Below, one piece after another: positions 48,608 through 57,636 of a stretch of DNA of 64,000 bases (position 1 is the stretch's first letter; each line of letters opens with the position of its first letter). The notes under the pieces are model-generated. The model saw nothing but the letters and a program-made list of their open reading frames with translations. It was not told the origin of the DNA and made no database searches. A program made the position numbers and the translations under genes. This DNA is from Escherichia coli (GTDB lineage: Bacteria; Pseudomonadota; Gammaproteobacteria; Enterobacterales; Enterobacteriaceae). The DNA is taken from the NCBI RefSeq assembly GCF_036503815.1, contig NZ_AP027764.1, positions 2,852,001-2,916,000 of the forward strand, in the 5' to 3' direction.

Positions 48608-48835
48608 TTAAGATAACGGGTATCTGTTCTTTAATGATGCTGCAAAAAATGGAAAGTTAAGAAAGCCTGGCGTGGTGAAAAAATACACTCGTCTCAATAC
48701 TGGATATTTAAACAGGTCTGAAGATGCTGTCACGATTAGGGTGCGGAAAAAGGAAGCGTAAATAAGAACAATCAAAAGTACGACGGCAATAGGTTGATTG
48801 ACAAGGGTATTTTTTAAGCTATGAATCAGCGCCAT
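48608..48835 (-). CDS. Small hydrophobic protein, possibly YmgJ-like, uncertain
   Basis: A 75-residue frame, MALIHSLKNTLVNQPIAVV, has one clear transmembrane segment near residues 15-35 and a basic, aromatic C-terminal half. K-12 has a short gene named ymgJ between ycgJ and minC, and this frame lies in the same place, but I cannot confirm the identity. No good ribosome site precedes the ATG. It may be real or chance. Confidence 0.4.
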   Translation of the reverse strand: MALIHSLKNTLVNQPIAVVLLIVLIYASFFRTLIVTASSDLFKYPVLRRVYFFTTPGFLNFPFFAASLKNRYPLS

Positions 48836-48974
48836 TTATCACAGAATAGACTTTTACTCTGAATAAATGGGAGGGTGACTTGCCTCAATATAATCCAGAC
48901 TATAACATGCCTTATAGTCTTCGGAACATCATCGCGCGCTGGCGATGATTAATAGCTAATTGAGTAAGGCCAGG

Positions 48975-49670
48975 ATGTCAAACACGCCAATCGAGCTTAA
49001 AGGCAGTAGCTTCACTTTATCTGTGGTTCATCTGCATGAGGCAGAACCTAAGGTTATTCATCAGGCGCTGGAAGACAAAATCGCTCAGGCCCCCGCATTT
49101 TTAAAACATGCCCCTGTTGTACTCAACGTCAGTGCACTTGAAGACCCGGTAAACTGGTCAGCGATGCATAAGGCTGTTTCGGCAACCGGTTTGCGGGTTA
49201 TTGGCGTAAGTGGCTGCAAAGATGCGCAACTTAAAGCCGAAATTGAAAAGATGGGGCTGCCTATCCTGACGGAAGGAAAGGAAAAAGCGCCGCGTCCAGC
49301 TCCCGCACCGCAGGCTCCAGCGCAAAATACAACGCCGGTCACAAAAACGCGTTTAATAGATACCCCGGTGCGTTCCGGTCAGCGTATTTATGCTCCACAA
49401 TGTGATCTGATTGTTACAAGCCACGTTAGCGCTGGGGCCGAATTGATTGCCGATGGTAACATTCATGTTTATGGCATGATGCGCGGTCGTGCGCTGGCAG
49501 GGGCAAGTGGTGACCGGGAAACGCAAATATTTTGTACGAACCTGATGGCGGAACTGGTGTCCATCGCAGGTGAATACTGGCTGAGTGATCAAATCCCAGC
49601 AGAATTTTATGGCAAAGCAGCGCGACTACAGTTAGTCGAAAACGCTTTGACCGTTCAACCGTTAAATTGA
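48975..49670 (+). CDS. minC: Septum site-determining protein MinC
   Basis: MinC inhibits FtsZ ring assembly away from midcell when carried to the membrane by MinD. I start at MSNTPIELKGSS (231 residues). The N-terminal domain (about 1-105) destabilises FtsZ filaments. A proline/alanine-rich linker (APRPAPAPQAPAQ) joins it to the C-terminal beta-helix (about 125-231), which binds MinD via GMMRGRALAG. It is first in minCDE; minD follows after 23 bases. Confidence 0.97.
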   Translation: MSNTPIELKGSSFTLSVVHLHEAEPKVIHQALEDKIAQAPAFLKHAPVVLNVSALEDPVNWSAMHKAVSATGLRVIGVSGCKDAQLKAEIEKMGLPILTEGKEKAPRPAPAPQAPAQNTTPVTKTRLIDTPVRSGQRIYAPQCDLIVTSHVSAGAELIADGNIHVYGMMRGRALAGASGDRETQIFCTNLMAELVSIAGEYWLSDQIPAEFYGKAARLQLVENALTVQPLN

Positions 49671-49693
49671 TCCCTTTTTAACAAGGAATTTCT

Positions 49694-50506
49694 ATGGCAC
49701 GCATTATTGTTGTTACTTCGGGCAAAGGGGGTGTTGGAAAGACAACCTCCAGCGCGGCCATCGCCACTGGTTTGGCCCAGAAGGGAAAGAAAACTGTCGT
49801 GATAGATTTTGATATCGGCCTGCGTAATCTCGACCTGATTATGGGTTGTGAACGCCGGGTCGTTTACGATTTCGTCAACGTCATTCAGGGCGATGCAACG
49901 CTAAATCAGGCGTTAATTAAAGATAAGCGTACTGAAAATCTCTATATTCTTCCGGCATCGCAAACACGCGATAAAGATGCCCTTACCCGTGAAGGGGTCG
50001 CCAAAGTTCTTGATGATCTGAAAGCGATGGACTTTGAATTTATCGTTTGTGACTCCCCGGCAGGGATTGAAACCGGTGCGTTAATGGCACTCTATTTTGC
50101 AGACGAAGCCATTATTACCACCAACCCGGAAGTCTCCTCAGTACGCGACTCTGACCGTATTTTAGGCATTCTGGCGTCGAAATCACGCCGCGCAGAAAAT
50201 GGCGAAGAGCCTATTAAAGAGCATCTGCTGTTAACGCGCTATAACCCAGGCCGCGTGAGCAGAGGTGACATGTTGAGCATGGAAGATGTGCTGGAGATCC
50301 TGCGCATCAAACTCGTCGGCGTGATTCCTGAGGATCAATCAGTATTGCGCGCCTCTAACCAGGGTGAACCGGTCATTCTCGACATTAACGCCGATGCGGG
50401 TAAAGCCTACGCAGATACCGTAGAACGTCTGTTGGGAGAAGAACGTCCTTTCCGCTTCATTGAAGAAGAGAAGAAAGGCTTCCTCAAACGCTTGTTCGGA
50501 GGATAA
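49694..50506 (+). CDS. minD: Septum site-determining ATPase MinD
   Basis: MinD is a ParA-type ATPase. In the ATP form it dimerises on the membrane and recruits MinC; MinE triggers hydrolysis, giving pole-to-pole oscillation. The 270-residue protein has the deviant Walker A motif KGGVGKTT at 10-17 and the amphipathic membrane-targeting helix KKGFLKRLFGG at the end. All features are intact. It lies 3 bases before minE. Confidence 0.98.
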   Translation: MARIIVVTSGKGGVGKTTSSAAIATGLAQKGKKTVVIDFDIGLRNLDLIMGCERRVVYDFVNVIQGDATLNQALIKDKRTENLYILPASQTRDKDALTREGVAKVLDDLKAMDFEFIVCDSPAGIETGALMALYFADEAIITTNPEVSSVRDSDRILGILASKSRRAENGEEPIKEHLLLTRYNPGRVSRGDMLSMEDVLEILRIKLVGVIPEDQSVLRASNQGEPVILDINADAGKAYADTVERLLGEERPFRFIEEEKKGFLKRLFGG

Positions 50507-50509
50507 GTT

Positions 50510-50776
50510 ATGGCATTACTCGATTTCTTTCTCTCGCGGAAGAAAAACACGGCCAACATTGCAAAAGAACGGCTGCAGATTATTGTTGCTGAACGCCGTC
50601 GCAGCGATGCTGAACCGCATTATCTACCGCAGTTGCGTAAAGATATTCTTGAGGTCATTTGTAAATACGTACAAATTGATCCTGAGATGGTAACCGTACA
50701 GCTTGAGCAAAAAGATGGCGATATTTCTATTCTTGAGCTGAACGTGACTTTACCGGAAGCTGAAGAGCTGAAATAA
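50510..50776 (+). CDS. minE: Cell division topological specificity factor MinE
   Basis: MinE stimulates MinD ATPase and releases MinCD from midcell. The 88-residue protein has an amphipathic N-terminal segment ([12 protein letters not shown]), the anti-MinCD helix (about 12-31), and the C-terminal dimerising domain for topological specificity. It is last in minCDE, followed by a terminator at 50804. Confidence 0.98.
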
Positions 50777-50803
50777 ACCCGCTGTAAAAGCGTATTTATC
50801 TTT

Positions 50804-50834
50804 AAGGCAGAGCCATCTCTGCCTTGAATTTTTC
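50804..50834 (+). terminator. Rho-independent terminator of minCDE
   Basis: AAGGCAGAG pairs perfectly with CTCTGCCTT around CCAT and is followed by GAATTTTTC. It starts 27 bases after the minE stop. Confidence 0.88.
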
Positions 50835-50989
50835 ATTCCTCTCATCCACGTTTAGTAAGCGCGGCGAGCATTCTTGCTGATGCGACGCATTGCTATTTCT
50901 CCCTCCCCCTTTACACCTTAATGCTGTTCCCATATACAGAACAAAATGTTTATGCCTGGTTGAGTAGATAACCTTATTGTTAGCATGGG

Positions 50990-51077
50990 TATACTGGGCG
51001 ATGATAACCCCGCAATTTCATTATTCATTGTTCTCCCATAGGATGAGGTTTCCCGCCGTAACTGGCGGGCTTTTTTT
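50990..51077 (+). ncRNA. Candidate small RNA with its own terminator, downstream of minE
   Basis: A TATACT -10-like hexamer at 50990-50995 would start a transcript near 51002. A strong intrinsic terminator ends it: CCCGCC (51052-51057) pairs with GGCGGG (51064-51069), followed by C and seven T. No reading frame of note lies between. Because minCDE already has a terminator at 50804, this second plus-strand terminator suggests a separate RNA of about 75 nucleotides. The -35 region is weak, and I do not recall a named RNA here. Confidence 0.4.
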
Positions 51078-51147
51078 GCCTCAGCATTTTCCCTTGTAAC
51101 ACCCTGTAAATGAAAACTGCGCCGAAGCGCAGTTTAATTACTGATTG

Positions 51148-54100
51148 TCAGAACGACCAGTTCACACCAGCCACCGCGTTCCACGGGGATTCCACACCGG
51201 CACCATGGCTATACCCCACCCCGAGATGCCCGCTTAACGAACTGCTGAATGAGGCTTTAATACCTGCCTGGTATATTCCACGTCTGCCCGACAAATCATT
51301 GACAAAATTACCGTCATTATTCACTTTCACCCGGTTATCATCGACAAATTCTTTGCGCACAGCCGCCTTCAGCCACGGCTCAACTTCCATGCCGTTCCCC
51401 AGACGCATGTTGTAACTCAGCGTTGCGCCCAGTTCACGATATATACTGCGGGTATCGACTGATTTCGATTCCATACCATTGGATAAATGATATTCGGGGT
51501 TATCAGCGGTGAACCCCGTTAACGATGCATACGGCGTCAGGTTCCAGTTACCATCGGTAAATCGCATCCCGGTTTCAATGTGACCGCCCAGCCCGTTGCT
51601 GCGATAACTGCCGTTGGCGGCTCCACCGCTGCTCATTTTACCGGCTACGTTACTTTCAAAGCGGTTCAGCTTCACGATACCGTCCAGATAGAAACCACTT
51701 TCATGTTCCCAGCTGACATAGCCCCCCAGAGAATAACTGCCCACACTGCCATGTCCTCCACGATCAAAACCGATATGTGAATGGGAATAACCCATAAAAG
51801 CGCCCAGCGTCGCAATCCCCTCAGGAATATCATTACGGCTATCGATCCCCACCGTCATTCCGGTCAGCGTCTGCTCAAACCCGGCACCCGCATCGGTGGT
51901 GACATTATTACGGATGTTATACGTCGTCCCCCAGACATTATTGTTGTGTGGACTCGCTTTCATTATGTTCAACCGCTCGCGAATACTGTTTAGCTCAGCA
52001 TCAAAGACCAACGGTAATGTTGCTGCCATATTGAGTACGGCTGCCGTAGAAGGCGTGATGCGTTTCTCCGGGACGGGTGTCGGCGTTGGCTCGGGAGTCG
52101 GGTCTGGTTTCGGATCCGGTTTTGGGTCTGGTTTTGGATCCGGTTTCGGATTTGGGTTGGGGTCCGGGTTGGGTTTGACATCATTGGTCAGGTTCCAGTT
52201 GCTGTTGCCGTCGCTTTTCAGGACATACTCATAGGTCCCAAGATCAACGAAACCGCCGGTATTACCCAGCGTAAACGAAGCATCCCCTCCCCCTGTTTTC
52301 ACCAGCGTCATCGCGTCGTCAGACTGAGGGCTGACGCCGGTATCCTGAACAAAGATTTTAAAATTGCCAGTGGCGTTGTTGTTGACGACCAGTTGATCGC
52401 CCCGGGAGCCTGCAACGTTGGTATGCAGGTAGAAATTACCGCTGCCGGAAAGTTCACTGGTGGTCAGCGTATTGTAGATACCGTTAGTTGTGGCAGGCGC
52501 TGCTGTTTGTGCTGATAAATAAACATCACCGTCGTTGAGGAGCAAACTGTTTACTCTATATTCGCAGTTGCTGGTGCCTGCACAGGAATTATTGCTGTTA
52601 AGCCAGACACTGCCCCGGCTGGCAGCCGTCAGGTCGGCAAGCGTCGTATCGACGCCATTTCCGATAGTTAATGTCGCGCTATCGGTAATCCGGACCACCC
52701 CTTCAAGTTTAACTGGCGTAACATTATCCCGTGGCGCCATTAACGACAGGCTTCCTGTCGCTCCACTGACCGATGCATCCGCCAGCGTACCTGCGTAGAC
52801 GATTGCCGTCCCGCCAGCGACCTGTAGATCTTCTGCCCGGGCCAGAGCCTGAAACTCATCTTTTGACCGACCAAGGGTATATTGCCCACCGGAATTAACC
52901 TTTGTGGCGAAGTCCTGACCCAGGTTTTGCATTGCCCCACCGTTGCCAACCGTGGAATCGCGAGCTTCGGTACCTGCTAATACCAATAAATTACCGCCAT
53001 TTTCCAGCAGCACATTGGTCGCTAAATTTCCGGCAATGGAAAAGGTGCCGTACTGGTGAGTACCGCTGATTTCAATACCGTTAGCCGTGCTCGTCTGGAG
53101 AGCGGCACCGCTGTTCTGGATGATATCTGTCGCTTTGCCATTATCGTTGACTGTCAGCGTACCGCCTTCATTAATCGTTGTTTTTACTGCCTCACCGTTA
53201 GCCGAAACTGTTTGTATTCCGCCGTCGTTAATCGTTGTCTCATTCGCCACACCCTCGACGATTTGTTCACCGCCGGTAAGCATCGTGCCAGTCGCAGTGG
53301 CTTTTGTTTTGACGATCTCCCGTCCGCCCGCATTGACCTGTGTTTTGGCGGAAGTGGTGTCTGACTCCACGGTTAACACGCCGCCATTTGCCAGCAGGAT
53401 ATTGTTCGCCGCATCCTGCTCGATGCTGAACGCGACGCCATCAGCGCGTGTCCCTGTGACCCGCGTCGCCCTGGTGGTTGCCACCAACGCGCCCTGGCTA
53501 CTCTGCTGTATCCCCGTAGCGCTGCCTTTCTCCCGCACATCGAGTGTGCCGCCGTCATTAAGTACCGAGTTTTCAGCCAGACCGCCCTCATTAACTACCT
53601 GTGAACCGCCATTAATAATGGAACCTTCCGCTGTCCCGTTTGCCATAATTTGTTGTAGGCCAGAGACGATATCGGTATTGATCGCCTTACCATAATTCTG
53701 AACGGTTTGCGTGCCGCCATTGATATGCGCTTTATCTGTTGACCCACCATCAACAATTTGTTCACCACTTTCGATATTTGCCTCAGTGGCTAAACCATAT
53801 ACCGTTTGCCTGCCACCTTTGATATTTGCTTTATCAGAAGTGGCACTGGCATATATTGTTTGGGTGCCCGCACTATTGAGTACAGTGCCAACATCTTTTC
53901 CATAAACATCCATTTTGCCGTTGGCATTAATAATCGTATCAACTGCCCGGGAACCAGTAACGACTGTTAATGAGCCAGCGTTTTCCAGCACTACATTTTT
54001 AGCTTCTGAATTCCTGATGTAGAAAGCATCACCATAACTGTTGGTTCCTTCGATAAGTGTTCCGGAAGTCGTGGAAGCAATTAATGCGCCGCCGGATTGT

Positions 54101-55824
54101 TGCTCAACATGCTTAGCCTCACCACCGTCCTGAACCTCCAGAACGCCACCATTATTAAGTCTGGTGGTATCTGTTTTAGCCTCCTTCTGGACAATCAGCT
54201 TACCGCCAGCATCAACGGTAGTATTTTTCGCCGTGGTTTTAGCCACTACCGTCAGTTCGCCGGTATTTTCCAGCACAACATAATTAGCCTCCCCTCCGGT
54301 AATAGTGAAGTGAGAGAGCTTGTTGTATCCTTCAATATCAGTCCCTGCGCCCGTGTTGGCAACTAAAGCACTGCCCGTCTCCTGGTTAACCCCATGTGCG
54401 ATACCACCGGTATAGACAATCAGCGAGCCTCCGGCGCTAATATTGCTGCCAGTTGCCGTACCATCTTTCTCAACAACCTGCCGGCTCCCGGAGGAGATAT
54501 TTGTCGTGTCAGCTTTCCCGCCGCTCTTGATATTTTGTGTTCCGCTGTTGATATTGGTTCCCGTGGCAATACCATGATTATTTATATTCTGTGTGCCACC
54601 ATTAATTATGGTATTGGTCGCGTTTCCGGCAACATCCATAACGCCGCCATTATCTATTCGGGTCGCATCAGCTTTAGCATTCGTTAAAACTGACATTGTT
54701 CCTTTATCTTTAATAATCGTCTTATTTGCCGAACCATATACGTCTAAATGACCACCGTTTTCCAGCAACACATTGTCTGCCACGTTATTGTGAATAGAGA
54801 ATGCCCCTTCACTATTCGTACCGCTCACCGTCGACCTGTCAGTCATTGCTTTTAAAGCCGCGCCATCGTGCTGGGTAACATTCGTTGCCGTGCCCTCTCT
54901 AACATCAAGCACGCCACCGGAATATATTTCAATAACATTCGAGGTGCTCCTGCTATCAACAATTTGCGTCCCACCAGAATAGATCGTGGTAGTGTGCGCC
55001 GTTGACGTGTTTTGCAGCGTCTGCATTCCTCCATTTTTAATGGTGGTTATTTGTGCAGTGCTTGAATCAACATCCTGTCGACCACCATCTATTGTGGTGT
55101 CCAGCGCATGGCTCTTAATTGTTCTTTGGTCACCTCCATTTTTAATGATAGTGTTTTCTACAATACTCGAATCTACATACTGTCGGCCCCCATCTATTGT
55201 TGTGTTCGTTGCCAGACTTCCTTGTGTGATGTTCTGAGAACCAGATGTATTTATCGTCGTACCGTCAACATGCCCCTGAGCTGTTACTGTTTGTTTACCA
55301 CCATCAATGACAGTCCCGTTTGCTCTCCCTCCTTCGACGTATGAATTACCATTCTTAATTATCGTGCCATTGCTGGTACCATCCTTATAAATGTACTGAT
55401 TGCCACTCTCGATTAACGTGCCATTGCTGGTACCACCGTTATAAACTTGCTGATTGCCACTCGCGATTATCGTACCGCTAGAATTCCCACCATTATAAAT
55501 TATCTGTGTACCCCCATGAAGGATTGTATTATTAGCTTGCCCCTGATAATTGTTATGGTTTGCTACATCTTGTTGTCCACCCATTTCAATAATACTTCCA
55601 TTAGCCACCCCACCAAATACAGTCTGGTGGCCGTGATTAATGATATGAGTATCATTAGTTGTCCCCCGTTCATCTACTATTTGCTCGCCATCCACAGTTT
55701 CACCATTTACGATACCAGTAACGATTGATGTGAAAGCAGCCTCTCCAGGCTGGGCATATATCAAGGCAGATATCAATAAGGAAAGTACTGAACGGCGAAA
55801 ATAATAGCGACTGGTCCTGTTCAT
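51148..55824 (-). CDS. ycgH: Giant AIDA-type autotransporter, intact counterpart of the ycgH locus
   Basis: I start at MNRTSRYYFRRSVLS (55824), nine bases after AGAGG, giving 1558 residues. An ATG three codons upstream touches the ribosome site. The signal peptide is about 29 residues, ending PGEA before AFTS. The passenger (about 30-1210) is built of many AIDA-like units of roughly 18-20 residues, of the pattern NGGxxxGTIIxxGNQxVYNGG and later GGxxxNTTINxGG, expected to form a beta-helix on the cell surface. A Pro-Asp-Lys linker of repeated PKPDPKPD covers about 1215-1252. The last 300 residues are the barrel, ending AGVNWSF. In K-12 this place holds a broken gene, ycgH, as I recall. The symbol is therefore by position. 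Confidence 0.88.
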   Translation of the reverse strand: MNRTSRYYFRRSVLSLLISALIYAQPGEAAFTSIVTGIVNGETVDGEQIVDERGTTNDTHIINHGHQTVFGGVANGSIIEMGGQQDVANHNNYQGQANNTILHGGTQIIYNGGNSSGTIIASGNQQVYNGGTSNGTLIESGNQYIYKDGTSNGTIIKNGNSYVEGGRANGTVIDGGKQTVTAQGHVDGTTINTSGSQNITQGSLATNTTIDGGRQYVDSSIVENTIIKNGGDQRTIKSHALDTTIDGGRQDVDSSTAQITTIKNGGMQTLQNTSTAHTTTIYSGGTQIVDSRSTSNVIEIYSGGVLDVREGTATNVTQHDGAALKAMTDRSTVSGTNSEGAFSIHNNVADNVLLENGGHLDVYGSANKTIIKDKGTMSVLTNAKADATRIDNGGVMDVAGNATNTIINGGTQNINNHGIATGTNINSGTQNIKSGGKADTTNISSGSRQVVEKDGTATGSNISAGGSLIVYTGGIAHGVNQETGSALVANTGAGTDIEGYNKLSHFTITGGEANYVVLENTGELTVVAKTTAKNTTVDAGGKLIVQKEAKTDTTRLNNGGVLEVQDGGEAKHVEQQSGGALIASTTSGTLIEGTNSYGDAFYIRNSEAKNVVLENAGSLTVVTGSRAVDTIINANGKMDVYGKDVGTVLNSAGTQTIYASATSDKANIKGGRQTVYGLATEANIESGEQIVDGGSTDKAHINGGTQTVQNYGKAINTDIVSGLQQIMANGTAEGSIINGGSQVVNEGGLAENSVLNDGGTLDVREKGSATGIQQSSQGALVATTRATRVTGTRADGVAFSIEQDAANNILLANGGVLTVESDTTSAKTQVNAGGREIVKTKATATGTMLTGGEQIVEGVANETTINDGGIQTVSANGEAVKTTINEGGTLTVNDNGKATDIIQNSGAALQTSTANGIEISGTHQYGTFSIAGNLATNVLLENGGNLLVLAGTEARDSTVGNGGAMQNLGQDFATKVNSGGQYTLGRSKDEFQALARAEDLQVAGGTAIVYAGTLADASVSGATGSLSLMAPRDNVTPVKLEGVVRITDSATLTIGNGVDTTLADLTAASRGSVWLNSNNSCAGTSNCEYRVNSLLLNDGDVYLSAQTAAPATTNGIYNTLTTSELSGSGNFYLHTNVAGSRGDQLVVNNNATGNFKIFVQDTGVSPQSDDAMTLVKTGGGDASFTLGNTGGFVDLGTYEYVLKSDGNSNWNLTNDVKPNPDPNPNPKPDPKPDPKPDPKPDPTPEPTPTPVPEKRITPSTAAVLNMAATLPLVFDAELNSIRERLNIMKASPHNNNVWGTTYNIRNNVTTDAGAGFEQTLTGMTVGIDSRNDIPEGIATLGAFMGYSHSHIGFDRGGHGSVGSYSLGGYVSWEHESGFYLDGIVKLNRFESNVAGKMSSGGAANGSYRSNGLGGHIETGMRFTDGNWNLTPYASLTGFTADNPEYHLSNGMESKSVDTRSIYRELGATLSYNMRLGNGMEVEPWLKAAVRKEFVDDNRVKVNNDGNFVNDLSGRRGIYQAGIKASFSSSLSGHLGVGYSHGAGVESPWNAVAGVNWSF
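52096..52178 (-). repeat. Short tandem DNA repeat coding the Pro-Asp-Lys linker
   Basis: Twelve-base units of the type GGTTTTGGATCC or GGTTTTGGGTCT recur about six times with small changes. They encode repeated PDPK/PNPD in the linker between passenger and barrel. Such tracts vary in copy number through slippage, so the linker length probably differs among strains. Confidence 0.8.
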
Positions 55825-56427
55825 AAATTTCATCCTCTGAAAAGTGAATACTGAGTAGCGGATAAGCGACCTTAGCTCTGCTGCAACATCGGCCCACAGG
55901 CACCAGACCAGGGGATTCATCCTTAAGAGACAGCGCAAGTGTATTGTGTTCACCGCTCATCAAAGACATCATGATGAAATGATGATATTCCGCATAAGAA
56001 AGAGGCATTTTTAGACGCATCGCGCTGAAGTGTGGTTGAATAAAAATCAATCTTTTCAGATAAGACTGTCGTACGCTTATTCTGCGAAAATAAGGCCGTC
56101 GGCAAAGTAAAATGACTCACATAATTGTTTCTGATGAATATCTTCTGCTCACATGAATATTACACAATAATATGGATGCATCAGATTATCTTACCTTTAC
56201 AACATCACGTTAACAGCCAATGACACTTCTTGAATAAAAATATTGTCAATCAAAGAGTTATTTTTTATTTAAGATTATTCTCATTCAAGTAAAAGACATA
56301 ATTCCTATCATCACAGCCACGCTCATTTTGAATTATCTGAATAATAGCGAGCGTTCTTTAGTTAAGCAGGTCTTAATTGAAGACGAAATTATTGTGTGTG
56401 CAACTTACTTAATACCGGACATCTAAG
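55825..56427. other. 603-base AT-rich intergenic region between the autotransporter and ymgG
   Basis: It carries the promoters of two divergent genes. Near the autotransporter a minus-strand frame (in another phase) stays open for about 100 codons up to 56050, but with no recognisable family and no good ribosome site, so I do not call it. The section 56100-56420 is strongly AT-rich with many short A/T runs. I see no clear regulator site. Confidence 0.5.
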
Positions 56428-56772
56428 TTGAAGAAAAAAATACTCGCCTTCGGGCTTATCTCAGCATTGCTCTGCTCCGCGCCAGCGATGGCGGATATGA
56501 ATCGCACCACAAAAGGTGCACTACTTGGTGCAGGCGTTGGTTTACTTACTGGCAATGGCGTTAATGGCGTACTGAAAGGTGCAGCTGTTGGCGCTGGCGT
56601 TGGTGCAGTAACAGAAAAAGGCCGCGACGGCAAAAATGCGCGCAAAGGTGCAAAAGTGGGTGCCGCCGTTGGTGCTGTCACTGGCGTTCTGACCGGCAAT
56701 GGCCTTGAAGGGGCGATTAAAGGTGCCGTAATTGGCGGTACGGGTGGTGCAATTCTGGGTAAAATGAAATAA
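56428..56772 (+). CDS. ymgG: YmgG, exported glycine-zipper protein
   Basis: The 114-residue precursor starts at TTG. Its signal peptide ends APAMA, before DMNRTTKG. The mature part is made of glycine-zipper repeats (GALLGAGVGLLTGNG, GAAVGAGVGAVTEKG, GAKVGAAVGAVTG), which pack helices in membranes or oligomers. Such proteins are typically envelope-associated. The function is unknown. It is followed after 9 bases by ymgD, also exported, so the two probably form an operon and may act together. Confidence 0.92.
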   Translation: MKKKILAFGLISALLCSAPAMADMNRTTKGALLGAGVGLLTGNGVNGVLKGAAVGAGVGAVTEKGRDGKNARKGAKVGAAVGAVTGVLTGNGLEGAIKGAVIGGTGGAILGKMK

Positions 56773-56781
56773 GGAATGATG

Positions 56782-57111
56782 ATGAAAAAATTTGCTTTAC
56801 TGGCGGGTCTGTTTGTTTTCGCACCAATGACCTGGGCGCAGGACTACAATATTAAGAACGGTTTGCCGTCAGAAACCTATATTACTTGCGCAGAAGCCAA
56901 CGAAATGGCAAAAACTGACAGCGCACAAGTTGCAGAAATTGTTGCGGTAATGGGTAATGCCAGCGTTGCCAGCCGTGATTTAAAAATTGAGCAATCTCCG
57001 GAACTGAGCGCCAAAGTGGTAGAAAAACTGAACCAGGTTTGCGCTAAAGACCCGCAAATGCTGTTGATCACGGCAATTGATGACACCATGCGTGCTATCG
57101 GCAAAAAATAA
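56782..57111 (+). CDS. ymgD: YmgD, small periplasmic protein
   Basis: I start at MKKFALLAGLFV (109 residues), behind AAGGAATGATG. The signal peptide ends TWA, before QDYNIKNG. The mature protein is a small helical protein with two cysteines (ITCAEAN and NQVCAKD), likely disulfide-bonded, as in E. coli YmgD, which has an HdeA-like fold. The role is not established. It is second in ymgG-ymgD. A clean hairpin follows at 57125. Confidence 0.92.
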   Translation: MKKFALLAGLFVFAPMTWAQDYNIKNGLPSETYITCAEANEMAKTDSAQVAEIVAVMGNASVASRDLKIEQSPELSAKVVEKLNQVCAKDPQMLLITAIDDTMRAIGKK

Positions 57112-57124
57112 TATTTCGTCTGTT

Positions 57125-57149
57125 ACCGCGTCGATTGATTCGACGCGGT
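57125..57149. terminator. Hairpin after ymgD
   Basis: ACCGCGTCGA and TCGACGCGGT form a perfect 10-base stem with a five-base loop, 13 bases after the ymgD stop. It lacks a strong T run but is very stable. Confidence 0.7.
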
Positions 57150-57286
57150 GGTTGTATATAGTTCTACAATGAAACATCACACCCGCCAATACGCCCTCAC
57201 AACAACAAGCAAAGCAATTTAATCGGCATTAAACCACAAATACAACAATACTTATTACTATATAGCGGCTATAGCATAAAGAAAGA

Positions 57287-57505
57287 TTAGTGCTGATCCC
57301 TGTGGCTAACGAGTTTTTCCCTTACTCGATTAACCAGATTGATCGCCAGCCAAACAAGGGCATTCAGCAAATTTATCGTCACAAGCACTTCTCCAAGCCC
57401 AGTACTGGGTTTTGCGATAAGGATGACCAGCAAGGTGATCAGCATAAATGCAATGGAAAAGATGATATAGAGAGTGAAATAATCCAGATTATTACTATTG
57501 TTCAT
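57287..57505 (-). CDS. ymgF: YmgF, inner-membrane protein that interacts with the divisome
   Basis: The 72-residue start MNNSNNLDYFTLY matches E. coli YmgF. It has two hydrophobic segments (FTLYIIFSIAFMLITLLVIL and NLLNALVWLAINL) and a basic tail. In E. coli YmgF was found through two-hybrid contact with division proteins such as FtsL and localises to the septum. It lies downstream of pdeG on the same strand, about 130 bases away, and may have its own promoter. Confidence 0.92.
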   Translation of the reverse strand: MNNSNNLDYFTLYIIFSIAFMLITLLVILIAKPSTGLGEVLVTINLLNALVWLAINLVNRVREKLVSHRDQH

Positions 57506-57636
57506 GCTACTAATGGCAATCCTGTCAAAACTTTCAAACAATTATAGCAAACAAAATAATGAACAATAGTAACAAGACGCAACGAGCTAATTAGCTGTCT
57601 ATAATTACACCGCACCATGGTCTTAATGATCAATTT

